Positions 22,838-35,300 of a DNA stretch of 64,000 nucleotides are shown piece by piece. Source of the stretch: Leptasterias polaris (Eukaryota; Echinodermata; Asteroidea; Forcipulatida; Asteriidae); NCBI GenBank assembly GCA_037783415.1, contig JAZGTN010000023.1:403501-467500 (forward strand), read 5' to 3'. Within the stretch, counting starts at the first letter, position 1; every line of letters begins with the position of its first letter. The notes below the pieces were generated by a model. That model saw nothing but the letters and a program-made list of their open reading frames with translations. It was not told the DNA's origin and ran no database searches. The translations under genes were made by a program, and so were the position numbers.

Positions 22838-23041
22838 TTTAAGGGAGATTGTCATCATGATCAAAGTAGGTCTGTGGCTGTACATGGAATTCTGAACTCT
22901 CACCCAGTTACTGCCTAGTGTGCCCTCCCACCGTATCACAACTGTGGAGAGCGTGCACATGTGAGCTGTAACCGGCTGAGAGTTACTATTTCCATGTACA
23001 GCCACAGGCCTGCTTTGATCATGACGACACAGCCCTTTTAA
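22838..23041. mobile_element. Palindromic MITE, about 200 bp (family A)
   Basis: The left arm (AAGGGAGATTGTCATCATGA, then TCAAAGTAGGTCTGTGGCTG) and the reverse complement of the right arm (AAAGGGCTGTGTCGTCATGA, then TCAAAGCAGGCCTGTGGCTG) match over about 70 bp. The two arms are separated by about 50 bp. Termini are T-rich/A-rich and may indicate a TTAA or TA target. A related copy lies at 53989-54097. Confidence 0.7.
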
Positions 23042-23397
23042 GCTTAGCATGACCAGCTTCATGGCATGAATTCCAAATAATGTAACACTTACTTCTATAG
23101 ATCATGAGCACATATTTCCACAGAGAGCAGTGCCATGAACTTGGGCAAACGTCAAATAAGCAGTGTCTCTGTTTATAGGGCCAAGGTTAAATATGTTCTG
23201 AATCAAAAATTTAGTTCATAATAATGTATCTTTGATCCTTGCTTTGTACTTTATAACTTAGCATTGACAGTCGGATTGGACTATACCCTTAATTGCTAAT
23301 CAACCAAAAAACCACAAAAACAGCTTAAAATAGAAGCCCTCTGTAAGGGCAGGTAAATCCCCCACACCTCCTTATATATAAATGAACTTATTGATAT
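23042..23397. other. TCERG1 3' flank
   Basis: Probable 3' UTR of TCERG1. The TAA stop itself overlaps an AATAAA on the transcribed strand. Another AATAAA lies downstream near 22727. No ORF. Confidence 0.4.
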
Positions 23398-26300
23398 TTA
23401 TTTGGGAATAAGACGTCTTGAAGGCTCTGAGGCAGTTGGGGGAGGAGGTGGCCCCTTCTTGTACAACTCTCTGATATAAGTAATAATCATTTCAAGACGT
23501 TCCTCAGGCACACAGTCCAAGACAAGGTATCGTTTGTCTTTCTCAAGATTTTTCTCAATGTCTCGAAGATGTTGATCTGATTCCTGGAGGCTCTTCTTAG
23601 ATCTAGAATTGGATAATGAAACACAACTTATTAACAGCTGCAAGTAAGTGATGTTTTAAGATTTGCATGGTGTGTAAAATAAGAAGTAACTATACAAAGT
23701 AAACAGCTGCAGAGAGTTAAACATGTAACTATACAAAGTAAACAGCTGCAGAGAGTTAAACATGTAACAAGTGTTTCTCAATTCGCATTTCTCAATTCAA
23801 AAGTGACCAGTGGTATAATCATTACTAACAGATCTGTTAGAATATTAGGAGAGCCTAATTTTATGAAACTGCAATTCCCACGCATACAGTGCCCACGCAT
23901 ACAGTGCCCTGAAAGTGAAAAGCATATGATTATATGAGCTGGGAGCAGGACCATGAAATTGGGGCAAGATCTGCAAGTTTTTATATTGCCGAATCCCAGG
24001 TGTAAAAAACTTGAAAAAAGAGAAAGACCCACACACTTACTTGTATGTGATAATCCTAGTTTCAGTCAATAGAGCTCGGAAGTCCGTCTTGGCACCGAGA
24101 TATTTCTCTTTGATGTATTCACTGAACTCTCTTTCTCTTTTCCTATCACTGGAGGAATACTTGACATAACGAGGATCATCCTTAATGAGTCGACGAACCT
24201 CTTTCCATGTTGATGTCAGGGTAACCTAGAAAAAAAAGGTGGCATGAAATAGAATAACAATTATTCGAAACATTTTCAATTAAGTAACTTTTTGTTTATG
24301 GGATTTGAGAAATTGCATGGTGAGGTATCAATGTATATTTGGTTTGCAGTAACACCATGTGTATATCTACTTGCTAGGTAGATTTTGTTCTTTGAGAACT
24401 TGTCTTGCTATTTATTCTTCTGCCGCGGAGTAGAATATTCGGAATTCGGGAGACTTTTTGATTTCAGGAGACTTTTTGTTATCAAAAGTCTTGTTTTGGG
24501 TTTGGAACTCACCCCTTTTGTTTCATCTAACAATTCATCGAACTTTTCCTTCTTCCTGTAGACAAGAGAAGAGGTGTGACTAGTGAAGAGTCTCTCTCGA
24601 TCTTCTTTATCAAGAAGTGACGCCAACTCCCAACGATGGTCACGTTTAAGCTGCTTTCTTGCATCACGCCAAGTGCTCTCTGAGTCTCGCACCTTGGGAA
24701 AGAAGTCAAATGAGGGTAAACCAAGAATTTGCATCTCATATGCTTTTATGTATCAAGCACTTCAACACTTTGATGATGTTATCTGAATAATACTAATACA
24801 CAGTGCTGAGAATTATGGAAAGTGGCAGATGGTTGAGGGACATACCAGGTCTGTTAGTAGTGCTTTAAAGTGCTGTACAGCCTCCTCTTTCTTGTACTGT
24901 CCTCTTTCTCTATCTAGTTCTTTCTGTTGTTCTGTACGAGTTCTCTGTACTTCCTTTTCTCTCTCTCTAAGGCTGGTCTCTACTCTCTTCTGTCTCTCTG
25001 CATCTACATTCACAACCTGAGACATACATTAAGGGAGAAAGCAATAATGGGTTGAAGTAAATGATTGATTCTACGTCTTATTTGGATTTATACTACATCT
25101 TATATTGTCTTAAAGTAACCATTGTTGCTTCATGGGTACTGGATTATTATTATTAGTGAGCTCTTTGTAGACAATCTAAGAAATGCTATTACAGTTTTTT
25201 AAAACTTGACCAATGGAATATAAATATGTTTGTAATCTCTACAATGAAGGAAGAGTGCTTGACTTACATCAGCCTTCTTATTAATGTATTCCTTGAACAT
25301 TTCCTCTCGTTGTGAGCTATGATGTATGGCTTTATAGCGAGAGTCATGATGGACACTATCCTTGACCTTTGACCAGCGAGACTTACTGTCAAGATTCTTC
25401 AGTTCATCCAGTAATGCAAAGAACTCTGTCTTAAGCTGAGAAAACAGAATCAAGATGACAAAGGAAAAGAAAAAGAAACAGGGAAAAATTAATAAATGTT
25501 CAATAACAATTCAAATGTCAATTTCAATAAAGTCACCGATTCAACAGCAATTCTAATTCAAGTTGTAAAATTTCAATCACAAATGCAATAATATTTTGGG
25601 CTTACTAAAGTAGCAAAATTTTAATCACAAAACTAAAAGATTTGTTCTTTAATAGTCTTAAAGTCTAGTTTGTTGATGTAGATGTCAATTAATAAGATCA
25701 GCAATATTCTGTACTGAACAATAAAATTATACATTTTATCAACCAATCACACAACAAATTTGGTACAATTATTCAATCCAGTGTATTTTTCAAACAACAA
25801 TAATCTAAAAAAATCAACAATGAACATTTTACTGTGTGTCATAATTTTTCTGTTGTTGTACCCCAAAGAAGCCGTCACAAATTCAGAAATGCAATTGGAG
25901 CAACAGTTACAAAAGGTAGAAACTGTATTATAATATATCTTTACAAAAGGTACATACTTCTAACGGACAAAAACACAACGATTATTAAGTCATTCATTTT
26001 AAACAAATACTCCTCTCATAAATGAACAGTTTTGTTTCAGAGTTTTGCAAATTTGTAGCTTGCTTGATGCTAACTAACAATATGACAACATGTTTTTTAA
26101 GTCTTCAATCTCAAAATGTCCAACTAATTTCTTTATATTTTCCTGTAATTTAAGTATTTATTTGTCTCAATGTATAGTTGATTTAGTTTTGGTTTGAGAA
26201 TAAACCTAATGCCTTGTTATACCAGAAGAATCAAACTCCTTTTCTATTCAACTTGCTTCTCACTTGAAGACATCGATGTGGTTACCTTGGTAACCATCAC

Positions 26301-29300
26301 TATGGAAACCAGACTAATCTTGAAGTTGCTGAAAACACAAGACTCTGGAATTATCCTTTTGCTTGACATTTTTCTTTTTCTCTTTTCATTTTTCTTGAGG
26401 TTTGAATGAAGGAGATCTTTCTCCAATCAAGGTTTTAGCCAGGATTTGGTAAAAGGGTGTCCAAATCTGCTGGAAATTTAAAAACTGGGTGTCCAAATTG
26501 TTCACTTACAATACATTTACATGTAAATGACAGATGAAACAGGGTGTCCAAATTTAAAACAGGGTGTCCAAAAGACACCCAGACACCCCTCTGGCTAACA
26601 CTATGTCTCCAATGCTATTTCCTCTGTTAAGATGTTAAGGAAGATAATAGATTCCATCAAATCTGTTCCTTCTATGCTTTCTTGACCCCACCCTTCTTTG
26701 TCTGTAATTCAGTCCTGAATAAAATCTGGCATATCATTCCAGTCATGGTTGCATGGTTTTGGTGTTGAGTCTTGGACTATTTTATGAGCAAGCTCCAAGC
26801 CCCAATATGAAAGCAGCTAAGCTTCAAGGATGTTCCAGAATCTTGCAGTCTAAAAAACTAACCATTAGCACTCTCATAATACAAAAAAGAACAGTCAGTA
26901 CCGGCTTTAAGCATCAAATGTGCAGCATTGGACGATAACCAGAGGGAGCCTTAAACGCCCACAATGCATTGCAATCATTCTCTCTCCCATAATGCACCTG
27001 GCTAGAGCTTTCCACTCGGAGGACTGTGCGGGTGGCAAAGCACTTTAATGTGTTTGGATAAAATATAAATGTGGAATTTAGTCAAAACATCAGTGGGTTA
27101 GACAAGTTCAAACAAATTTTCAGTGGAACTTTTTTATCCACATTAACTTTGAAGTTAACGTTTGTTTTTAAATATGATATTGAGTTTACACATTTTTATA
27201 AACATGTGACTTGATCGCCATGGTATCAAAATACACATTAACTTAGTTGCGTTACATTAATATATAGCATGAATAATGAATTGTGATAAAACAAAGAAAC
27301 AAAAGACCATTCATTAACATTTTCAAATAATATCTGCATTTTCCAAAAACATTCATTTCAGTTCAATTTAGATAAAATGGCATTTCGTTTCTGTAGGATA
27401 CAGTATTAGCTGGAAAAAAAATTGTTAAAATATTGAAACCCATTTGAAAATCTGTAAAACAAGTGTAAATTTAACAACATTCTGTAACAATGACTGATCA
27501 AATATCATATACAAAGTAACATTATTGAACTTCACATAAAAATTCCTGTAAAACAAATGAAGATTAAACGTTGGCAAGTCTATTTCAAATCAATCAAATA
27601 TCAACTTTCAGTAATACTTTAGCTGGCATGATGCTTCGTTTTTGAATTGGCACCAAGGCATTTTTCACCTCGGTAAAGGGCACCTAAGGAAATTATAAAA
27701 TTCTATTGGACTTTTTCAATAGGCACCAAGTCAATGACCAGGGGTAACGAAGGTCTCCATGAAGTATCAGGCCTGCTGTGGAAACAAAAATTAGACATCA
27801 ATAATTGATCAAGGCAAATGCTATGAAGACCCTTTGCACATGATGTCATTCTCATCAAATACTTGTAATTTGGGTTGTCATTTGGTTTTTATCAAGAAAT
27901 TGCAATCCGTAAAAATTACAAATTGTTAACCAGCTGGAAGAAATGATATGTTCAATGGCATGATTTATATTCTACAATGACAACCAAAATAACTATGTGA
28001 GTGACATCCAAGCAAGCGGGTCTATATATAGGTAAAGTAACTGCAAGAGAAATAGTGTTAACAATGAAGTCAACCACCAAAAATAGTTGACCAAAAAACC
28101 AATCAATTACATTATTTGTCAAGCCTTATTAAGGTCAACTGATTTAAAGAATCAATTGGCAAAACTAACTGCAAGAGAAAAACATAAATAAACATTGATG
28201 GTTAACCATTGAAATTACTCATAGATCAGTCTGTCATTTATAAGAATATAACTTTTCATTATAATTTGGTAAACCATGATGTGAGAATAAACATCTCTGA
28301 AGATTACTTGTGGGTCAGGAGAACAGTAAGCAAGTTTGAAAATTCACATTTTGTGAATGAAAGATACACCATTTCACTCATTCAGTGAAATAACAATCAA
28401 CTTTTAATCTAAATTCATGTTTCCTGAAAGTAAAACGTTGTTAAACAAGTCTGACCAACAAGATACAAATGATCAGAGAGTAATGAAAGAAAGTTATCTT
28501 CCATCCTGTAAATGAAGACTTGTTAATACAATTAATAAATGTTCTTCTGTCAATTCTCAAATTTATGACACACTTTAATTTAAATCATGTGTTATTGTAT
28601 ATTCCATTTGAAAAAAAATATTATAACAGTGAAACTTGAAGCACACTGATTTGACTTATATTTTTCTCAGTCTATAAGATCCATATTGTTTTGTTGGATC
28701 TAAACTATTCATTATTTGCAACTTGATATTTTTTCTTAAACCATTTTCAAATTCTTTAGACAATATTGTACAACAAAAAGCAGCTTAGTCTTAGCCAGCA
28801 AATCATATCAAAGTTTACATCATTTTGTGCAATCCCCGAAAAACTGTACTTTTGATATAAGTTGTATTTAAAAGAAAATATATACAAGAACGTTTACTTG
28901 AACTCTCTTGCCAGAGTGTGTCATTTTTAAGTTAAACAATTTTGTATATTTATAAATCTCAGACCAGCTCTCAATTTCATGGCACTTCTTACTTCAGAAC
29001 TCTGCACTCACAGCCAATAGAATAAGTGGTTCACAGGGCACCATAAGAGCACAACTCTTACAGTGGTTTTCAGAGCCATTAAATCAAACCCAGTACAGCA
29101 TATTACAGCACAATACAAACAACGAGACAAAAATCCTCAGACATTTGAATGTTACCTTCTCTGCTTTCAAGGAACTCTCCTCCTTGGCTGCTTTACGGAT
29201 TTGTTGAATAAATTCGTTGAAGAGATTTTCTCTTTCCTTCATCTTCTCTATACTTTTGAAGCGCGCATCCTTACCGTGCTTCTGAGCAAATTCACTGAAG

Positions 29301-32300
29301 GAACTCCTGATAACATCAATAACAACAAAAAACATCAATTTGAGTCAAAGATAAACTTTAAGATTATCGTAACAATTCAAAGAATAATTATCACAAAGGA
29401 ACAACATAACTTACTTGAGTCAAAGATAAACTTTAAGATTTTCGCAACAATTCAAAGAATAATTATCATAAAGGAACAACATAACTTACTTGAGTCAAAG
29501 ATAAACTTTAAGATTTCCGCAACAATTCAAAGAATAATTATCACAAAGGAACAACATAACTTACTTGGGTCCCAGTTTGGATTCCTGCATCAGAACTTTG
29601 AAATCTTCTTTGCTCTGTTTAAGTTTTCCAGCCCTTTCCTTACGTTCCTCTTCAGCCCTGTTCTTCACAAAATTCTCAAACACCTGTTTACGTTCTTTAG
29701 GGTTCAGGAGAAGGTAACGATGGTCAAAGACAATCTTGTGAAGTTCTTTCTCCCAAGTTGAGAAGGCCGACACCTATTCAAAAATAAATATGTCAGTAAG
29801 AAGAATATAAAACTTCACAAAGTTTGAACAGAGACTCTAACAATAAATGAAAAGAGACTCTCAAATGAAATGAAGAGAAGCTAATATACATCTTACTAAC
29901 CCCTTTCTCCAGCAACATGTCCATGAATTGTTTCATCCTAATCTCCAATGGGGTGACAGCCCTCTCTCTTGCTGCTTTGATTTCTGCCTCCAATGCTGCT
30001 TCCTTGAGTGGATCAGTAGGCTCAGGAGAAGACTCTGAGGTTGACTTCTTCTTCTTCTTAGTCTTGGGTTGTTGCTCATCTGGTAGAAAATCATCGGCTC
30101 GTTTCTTGGCAGCTGCAGAGGCAGACAAACAAACAAGTTGACATTTATTTCATAATTACAACATGGTAAAACTTTTTCAATGAGGTCCGGTCAATTGAAC
30201 CGATCTCTGATAGTCAAATTGGTCAGGTTCTGGTAGACTCAAGGATTTGAGTGAAAAAAGCAAGGAGGATATATTTAAAGAGCTCTTATGGGTACACCAT
30301 GCAAGTTACTAACACGTAATGAAGACCTAATTCAAGGGGACACGTTGCCTTGGATCGGGCGTGTTGGTCTAGGAAAGGCGTTTTTAACCGTTTGTTACAA
30401 AGATGTTTTAAAAGTAGAATACAATGATCCACACAAATATGCCTCAAAATTGCGTGGTTTTCCTTTTACTTTGCGAACTAACAATGTCCGCCATTTTGTG
30501 GAGTCCAAAATTTGACTCCACAAAATGGCGTGCCGTGTTAGTAAACTATTTAAAAGGAAAACCACGCAATTTCGAGGCATGTTTGTGTGGATCATTGTAT
30601 TCTACTTTTAAAACATCATTCTAACCATATGCATTTCATAACAAACGAATTCAAACGCTTTTCATAGACCAACTTGTCCGATCCAAGGCAACATGTCCCT
30701 TTAAGTCTTACAGATTTTAGAAGCATGACATATTTTTGTCTTTACCTGTTGTTTCTTCCTGTTTTCCTTTATCTTGTCCTGGTGGAGATTCCAAAATCAT
30801 CCTATCTACATCAGCCCTATTATAAAGGTCATCAGGTCGTTCCCATAGCGACATTCTTGTGGATGGATTGAAGAAAAACACCTTGCTGTCACCCGTCCAC
30901 ACAAGACACCTGTTGAAGGATTTAATGATTTATCACTACCAAACTAATGAGTGAAATAGTCATTGCAACGGCTTCGTAGATTATTAAAAACTTTGAAGTA
31001 ACTCTAACATTATCAAGAGAGTTCATTTCTGAATCATCGGATGACTGAATCATCAGAGTGTGGGTTCGATTCTTGGTCATAACACTTATGTCCTTGAGCA
31101 AGGCACTTAACCCAGGTGTATTTTGTGGGAACCTGAGAGGGCTGAGACAGTATTGTGTTGGGTTAAACCCTTAGCCCTAATTTAAGCAGCTTAGGGTTGT
31201 ATGCTCCTCTGGGAGTTGAAACAAGATATAAAGATGGTCTAAAAGTATGCCTGATGAACAGGAAGAACAATGTTGTAAAGCGCCTTCATCTAGCTATTAG
31301 GATATGTGCACCTTGTGAAATAGTTCTCTTTTTTTTCTTTCCCCTCAAGAAATGTTTTCTTTTTTACTGAAATCAAAACACAACTCGTGCTGGTTGACAC
31401 TTACCATGGAGTACCTGGGATGGGCTTGGTAGCAATGGGCTTGGATTTGTCGATTGGTTCCTCAACTATCTGCTTGTCTTCTATAACCATCTTCTCCTCC
31501 TTCAATAAGATGACAATTCATAAATCAATATTTTCTTCTTCAGAAATACTATTTTTAAGAGGAGATGTGATGGAATGTTACCGACTTAGCGCCGGGGACC
31601 TTCCATTGTTCCCCTTCCACCATTATTTTCTTGGAATTGCTGGGATCATTGTTTTTTGAGAGTAACACTTGTACAAGTAACCATGACTTTTTAACAAAGC
31701 CAAGAGAACAAGGATTTTGTTTACAGCACCAGCATTTTGTCTTCACTTTCGAGGAAATATCCTATTTATGCATCGTGAATAGCAAAACCTCACCAGTGAG
31801 ACACAGCCACCAATTGGGTCCATGGCGGGAATCTTGGTCCCCTAGGACTACCTCTGTTGAGCTGAAATACTCTGGATGCCAAATAATTCCTTTATTGCAA
31901 CAAAAGGGCAAAGGTCTGGAATCCAGAATTACACAACAACCCCTGCACAAAATACAAAATGCACTTCACCCAGCATGCATCCAGCAAGAATTGGCATGCT
32001 ATTGCGTCATCCAGCATCTACTGGTGTAGTACATTCCCTGTCATTGACTACAGTTGATAAAGACTTAGTAATCACCTTCTGCACTTCTTTTTCTTTGTCA
32101 TCTACTGTTTTCTCCTCTTCTTCCATCTTAATCTCTTCTTCTTTCTTCTCTTCTTCCTCCTTGGGGAGCTCTTTGTCTCCATCTATCTTGACTGGTTCCT
32201 TTTCCTTAACTGAATTAAGGACAAAGAAGAATCTCATGAAACTAATCAGTAAATCAACACCTTCTCATTGCAAAAAATAAATAGTCATTTGTTAACACGT

Positions 32301-35300
32301 CATTATTTAGTGGAAACAAAAGAGGCTGAAATAACTTTGCCATGACTAAAATATGAAGCATTTCAACTAACCAGGCTCTTTCTTGGCTTCCTCTGCCTCC
32401 ACTAACTCCTTAGGTTTCTCCCAAGTGGACTCCATGGTCCTTGTGTTATAGAAATATGGCCGCCCATCTGCTGTCTTATACTCAGTCCATATACTCTTAG
32501 AAGATGTTGCAGCAGCTGCTGGTCCTCCTGGCACTTGCTGGAATGGTGGCCTAAACATTGGTGGAGCAATATTGTTTCCTGGAGGAAGGAGTCCGCCTGG
32601 CATACCTGTTAATAATGGTATTATAACATACAGAAACTGAGAGTTCAACAACTGGATGGAGTGATTAATGTGCTCTATAGACCATGTTACCTTTGTTTAC
32701 AGAAACAGTGACCTTGTACATTCTAATGCATTTCCTGAGGGGCAAGATACTACACAGGGCAAGATACTACACAGGCCATATAGGCAAATTTACATATTGT
32801 TTCATAATTTTCACATAAATTCAAGAGTTACAAAATAAACAGCTGTACAGCTTTTGAGATGTCCCCACTTTCTTCATATCAAAAGTTGAGAAAAATCAGA
32901 CAGTGCAATCTCCATAAAACATAAGATTTATTGTATTCTTCCATTGAGCTGCGTACAAACTGTGCCTGCAGAAAGTCCAGGCTCTGTGGCTCTTTTGTAA
33001 ACATGTGATGTCACAGGTCACATGGTCTATACACAGAGACAATACTAACCTGGTATGGGCATCATGGGAGGCATTCCAGGCATTGACCCAGGCATCCTCA
33101 TACGAGCCATGTGAGCTTGAAATAGATGGAATGGTGGAGGAGGCATTCCTGCTGGTCCAGGTCCTTGACCGGTTAGCATGGGTGGTACACCAGTGAAAGG
33201 CATCAATGGTGGTGGATGTTGCTGCTGCTGTTGTGATGGTGCTGTTGCTGCTGGTGCTATTGTTGATGTACTGAGTGTGTTAGCAGTAGGTGTGACCTGT
33301 GTTGTCATAGCTGGTGAAATTTGGGCTGTAATAATTAAAAGTAGAATGGATAGAAAAGAACATAGACCACAAAGACTTCAAACATTAATTTAGGTCCTAA
33401 GAATTTATCCTAAAAGCTGATTTAACAATGTTTCTGGAATGTATTTTGGCCCAGCGCTTTCTTCAGAATGCAAACAACAATTCTTCACTATAAACATAAT
33501 GATTAATATGTAACTTGTAAAGTCCATTGGTCAACTCTGTGTACATCTTGTATGTTTAAATAGCACTTACTCTACCAATTGTGCCAAAAACCTAAACCAT
33601 GAGCTTTAATTCTTAAGACTGAGCAATTGTCAATAACTTTGGTTCTTTTTAGTATTTCTTTTCCTGTCTGTTTGTGGGGGTTTTTAAAAAGATTTTTTGA
33701 TAACTAATGTACCTGGAATGTGTTTATTGTTTTAATATGTAAGATGCAAGGCCCAAACATAGACCAGTTCATACTGATTTGTCTCACCCTGGGTAAGTAA
33801 AGGAAATAAATAAATAAATAAACAGAAATAGAAGAGAGCTACTAACCTTGTGTAGTTTCAACAGAAGATATTGATGCTGTTTTAGCTGCCGTTGCTATAG
33901 CAGTTAATGCTGCAGCTGCTGCAGCAACTGGATTTCCAGGATTAGTCCCAGATGCTGCTGAGGTCTGGGTTGTCTCCACATTGGTCACTGATGCTGCTCC
34001 TGCTGCAGTTGCTGCTGCTGTACTTGTTATACCTGCTGCAGCTGCTAGTGCCTGCAGCTCTGTCTGTTTAATAATTTTAACATTCTCTGGCTTTGTCCAT
34101 ACAGACTCACGTTTCTTGGCATGATAATAATACGTCTAAAAACAAACAAACAAACAACAAGAACGTCATAGTCTGTCAACTTTTCTATCAGTGGAAAGAG
34201 TAGAGCCCAAACAGTTGTCTCAGTAAAAACAACTTGTATGAAATTATTTATAGAAACCAAAATTACAAAATTGAAAAATTGGAGAAGACCTCTGTGGCAG
34301 ACATAATCTAACCTTTCCTTCAGGAGTCCCATGCTCAACCCAGAAGTCTTGATTAGGATCTAGAGCAGTCACAGCAGCAGGTGAAGCAGCTGGTGGTGTC
34401 TGTTGATTACCTGCTATAGGTTGCTGTTGTAGGTTGCCAAGATGGGGTGGTGGCATTCCAAAGGGAGGTGGCAATAGTGGTGGCCTCTGAATTAGAAAAA
34501 CAACAAGTTTTATCTTATGCTTATCTCATCTAGTAAAACCAATCTGGAAACCTATATTTTATAAATACAAATGTTAAGCAGTAATACTGCATTACTCACT
34601 TTAAATTATAAATAACACATTGTGATTGTAGTAGCGCATTACTTTTTGCTACTTACATTAATGAAAGGAGGCATTCCCATTAAGCCCTGAGGTGGTGGTC
34701 CTCGAGGCATGTTTGGATCAAATGGAGGGGGACGAAACATCCTGTCTGGGGGAGGTCGACCAAAGAAAGGTCTCTGTGGCATGTTTCCATGGCCACCACC
34801 TCTCATATGTTGGCCTGGAGGACCTGTAAACCTGGGAGGGAAATTACGGAACCTTGGACCAGGTACTGGAAACCCTCTGAAAGAGAACAAAGTGATGAAC
34901 AAAAAGTGTAAATGACACAACACACTACACAGTACAGTCTGTCAACATTAGCACTGGTAGGACATTAGTCTCCATTGCACTGCCTGACTTCCTGGGTATA
35001 AAGCTTCTCTATAATACGCACACAATTACAAGAGTTGTTGTTCCCATTTTTAACCTGATGTTGAAAGCTTATACAGTCTGGTAGTACTTTAAACTACTCC
35101 TTGAATATCTTGTAAAATATCTGCGTTCACTTGAAATGGAAATTATACTTAAATGAAAACGCGAACAAATTGTCCCGAACAATGTACTCTCCATGTGAAA
35201 TTTCTTTGTGCAAATGCACCATGCATCCAAATGCATCGCTCACAAATGTCAAACGCAAAATAATTCTGAAGCGCAAATTTGAAACTTGCCAAATAAGCAG

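Noticed and set aside
29063..29761. 232-codon plus-strand ORF
   Set aside because: It is antisense to TCERG1 exons and is lengthened by the 75-bp triplication (a multiple of three).
30288..30624. Two near-identical ORFs on opposite strands
   Set aside because: Mirror products of a palindromic MITE.
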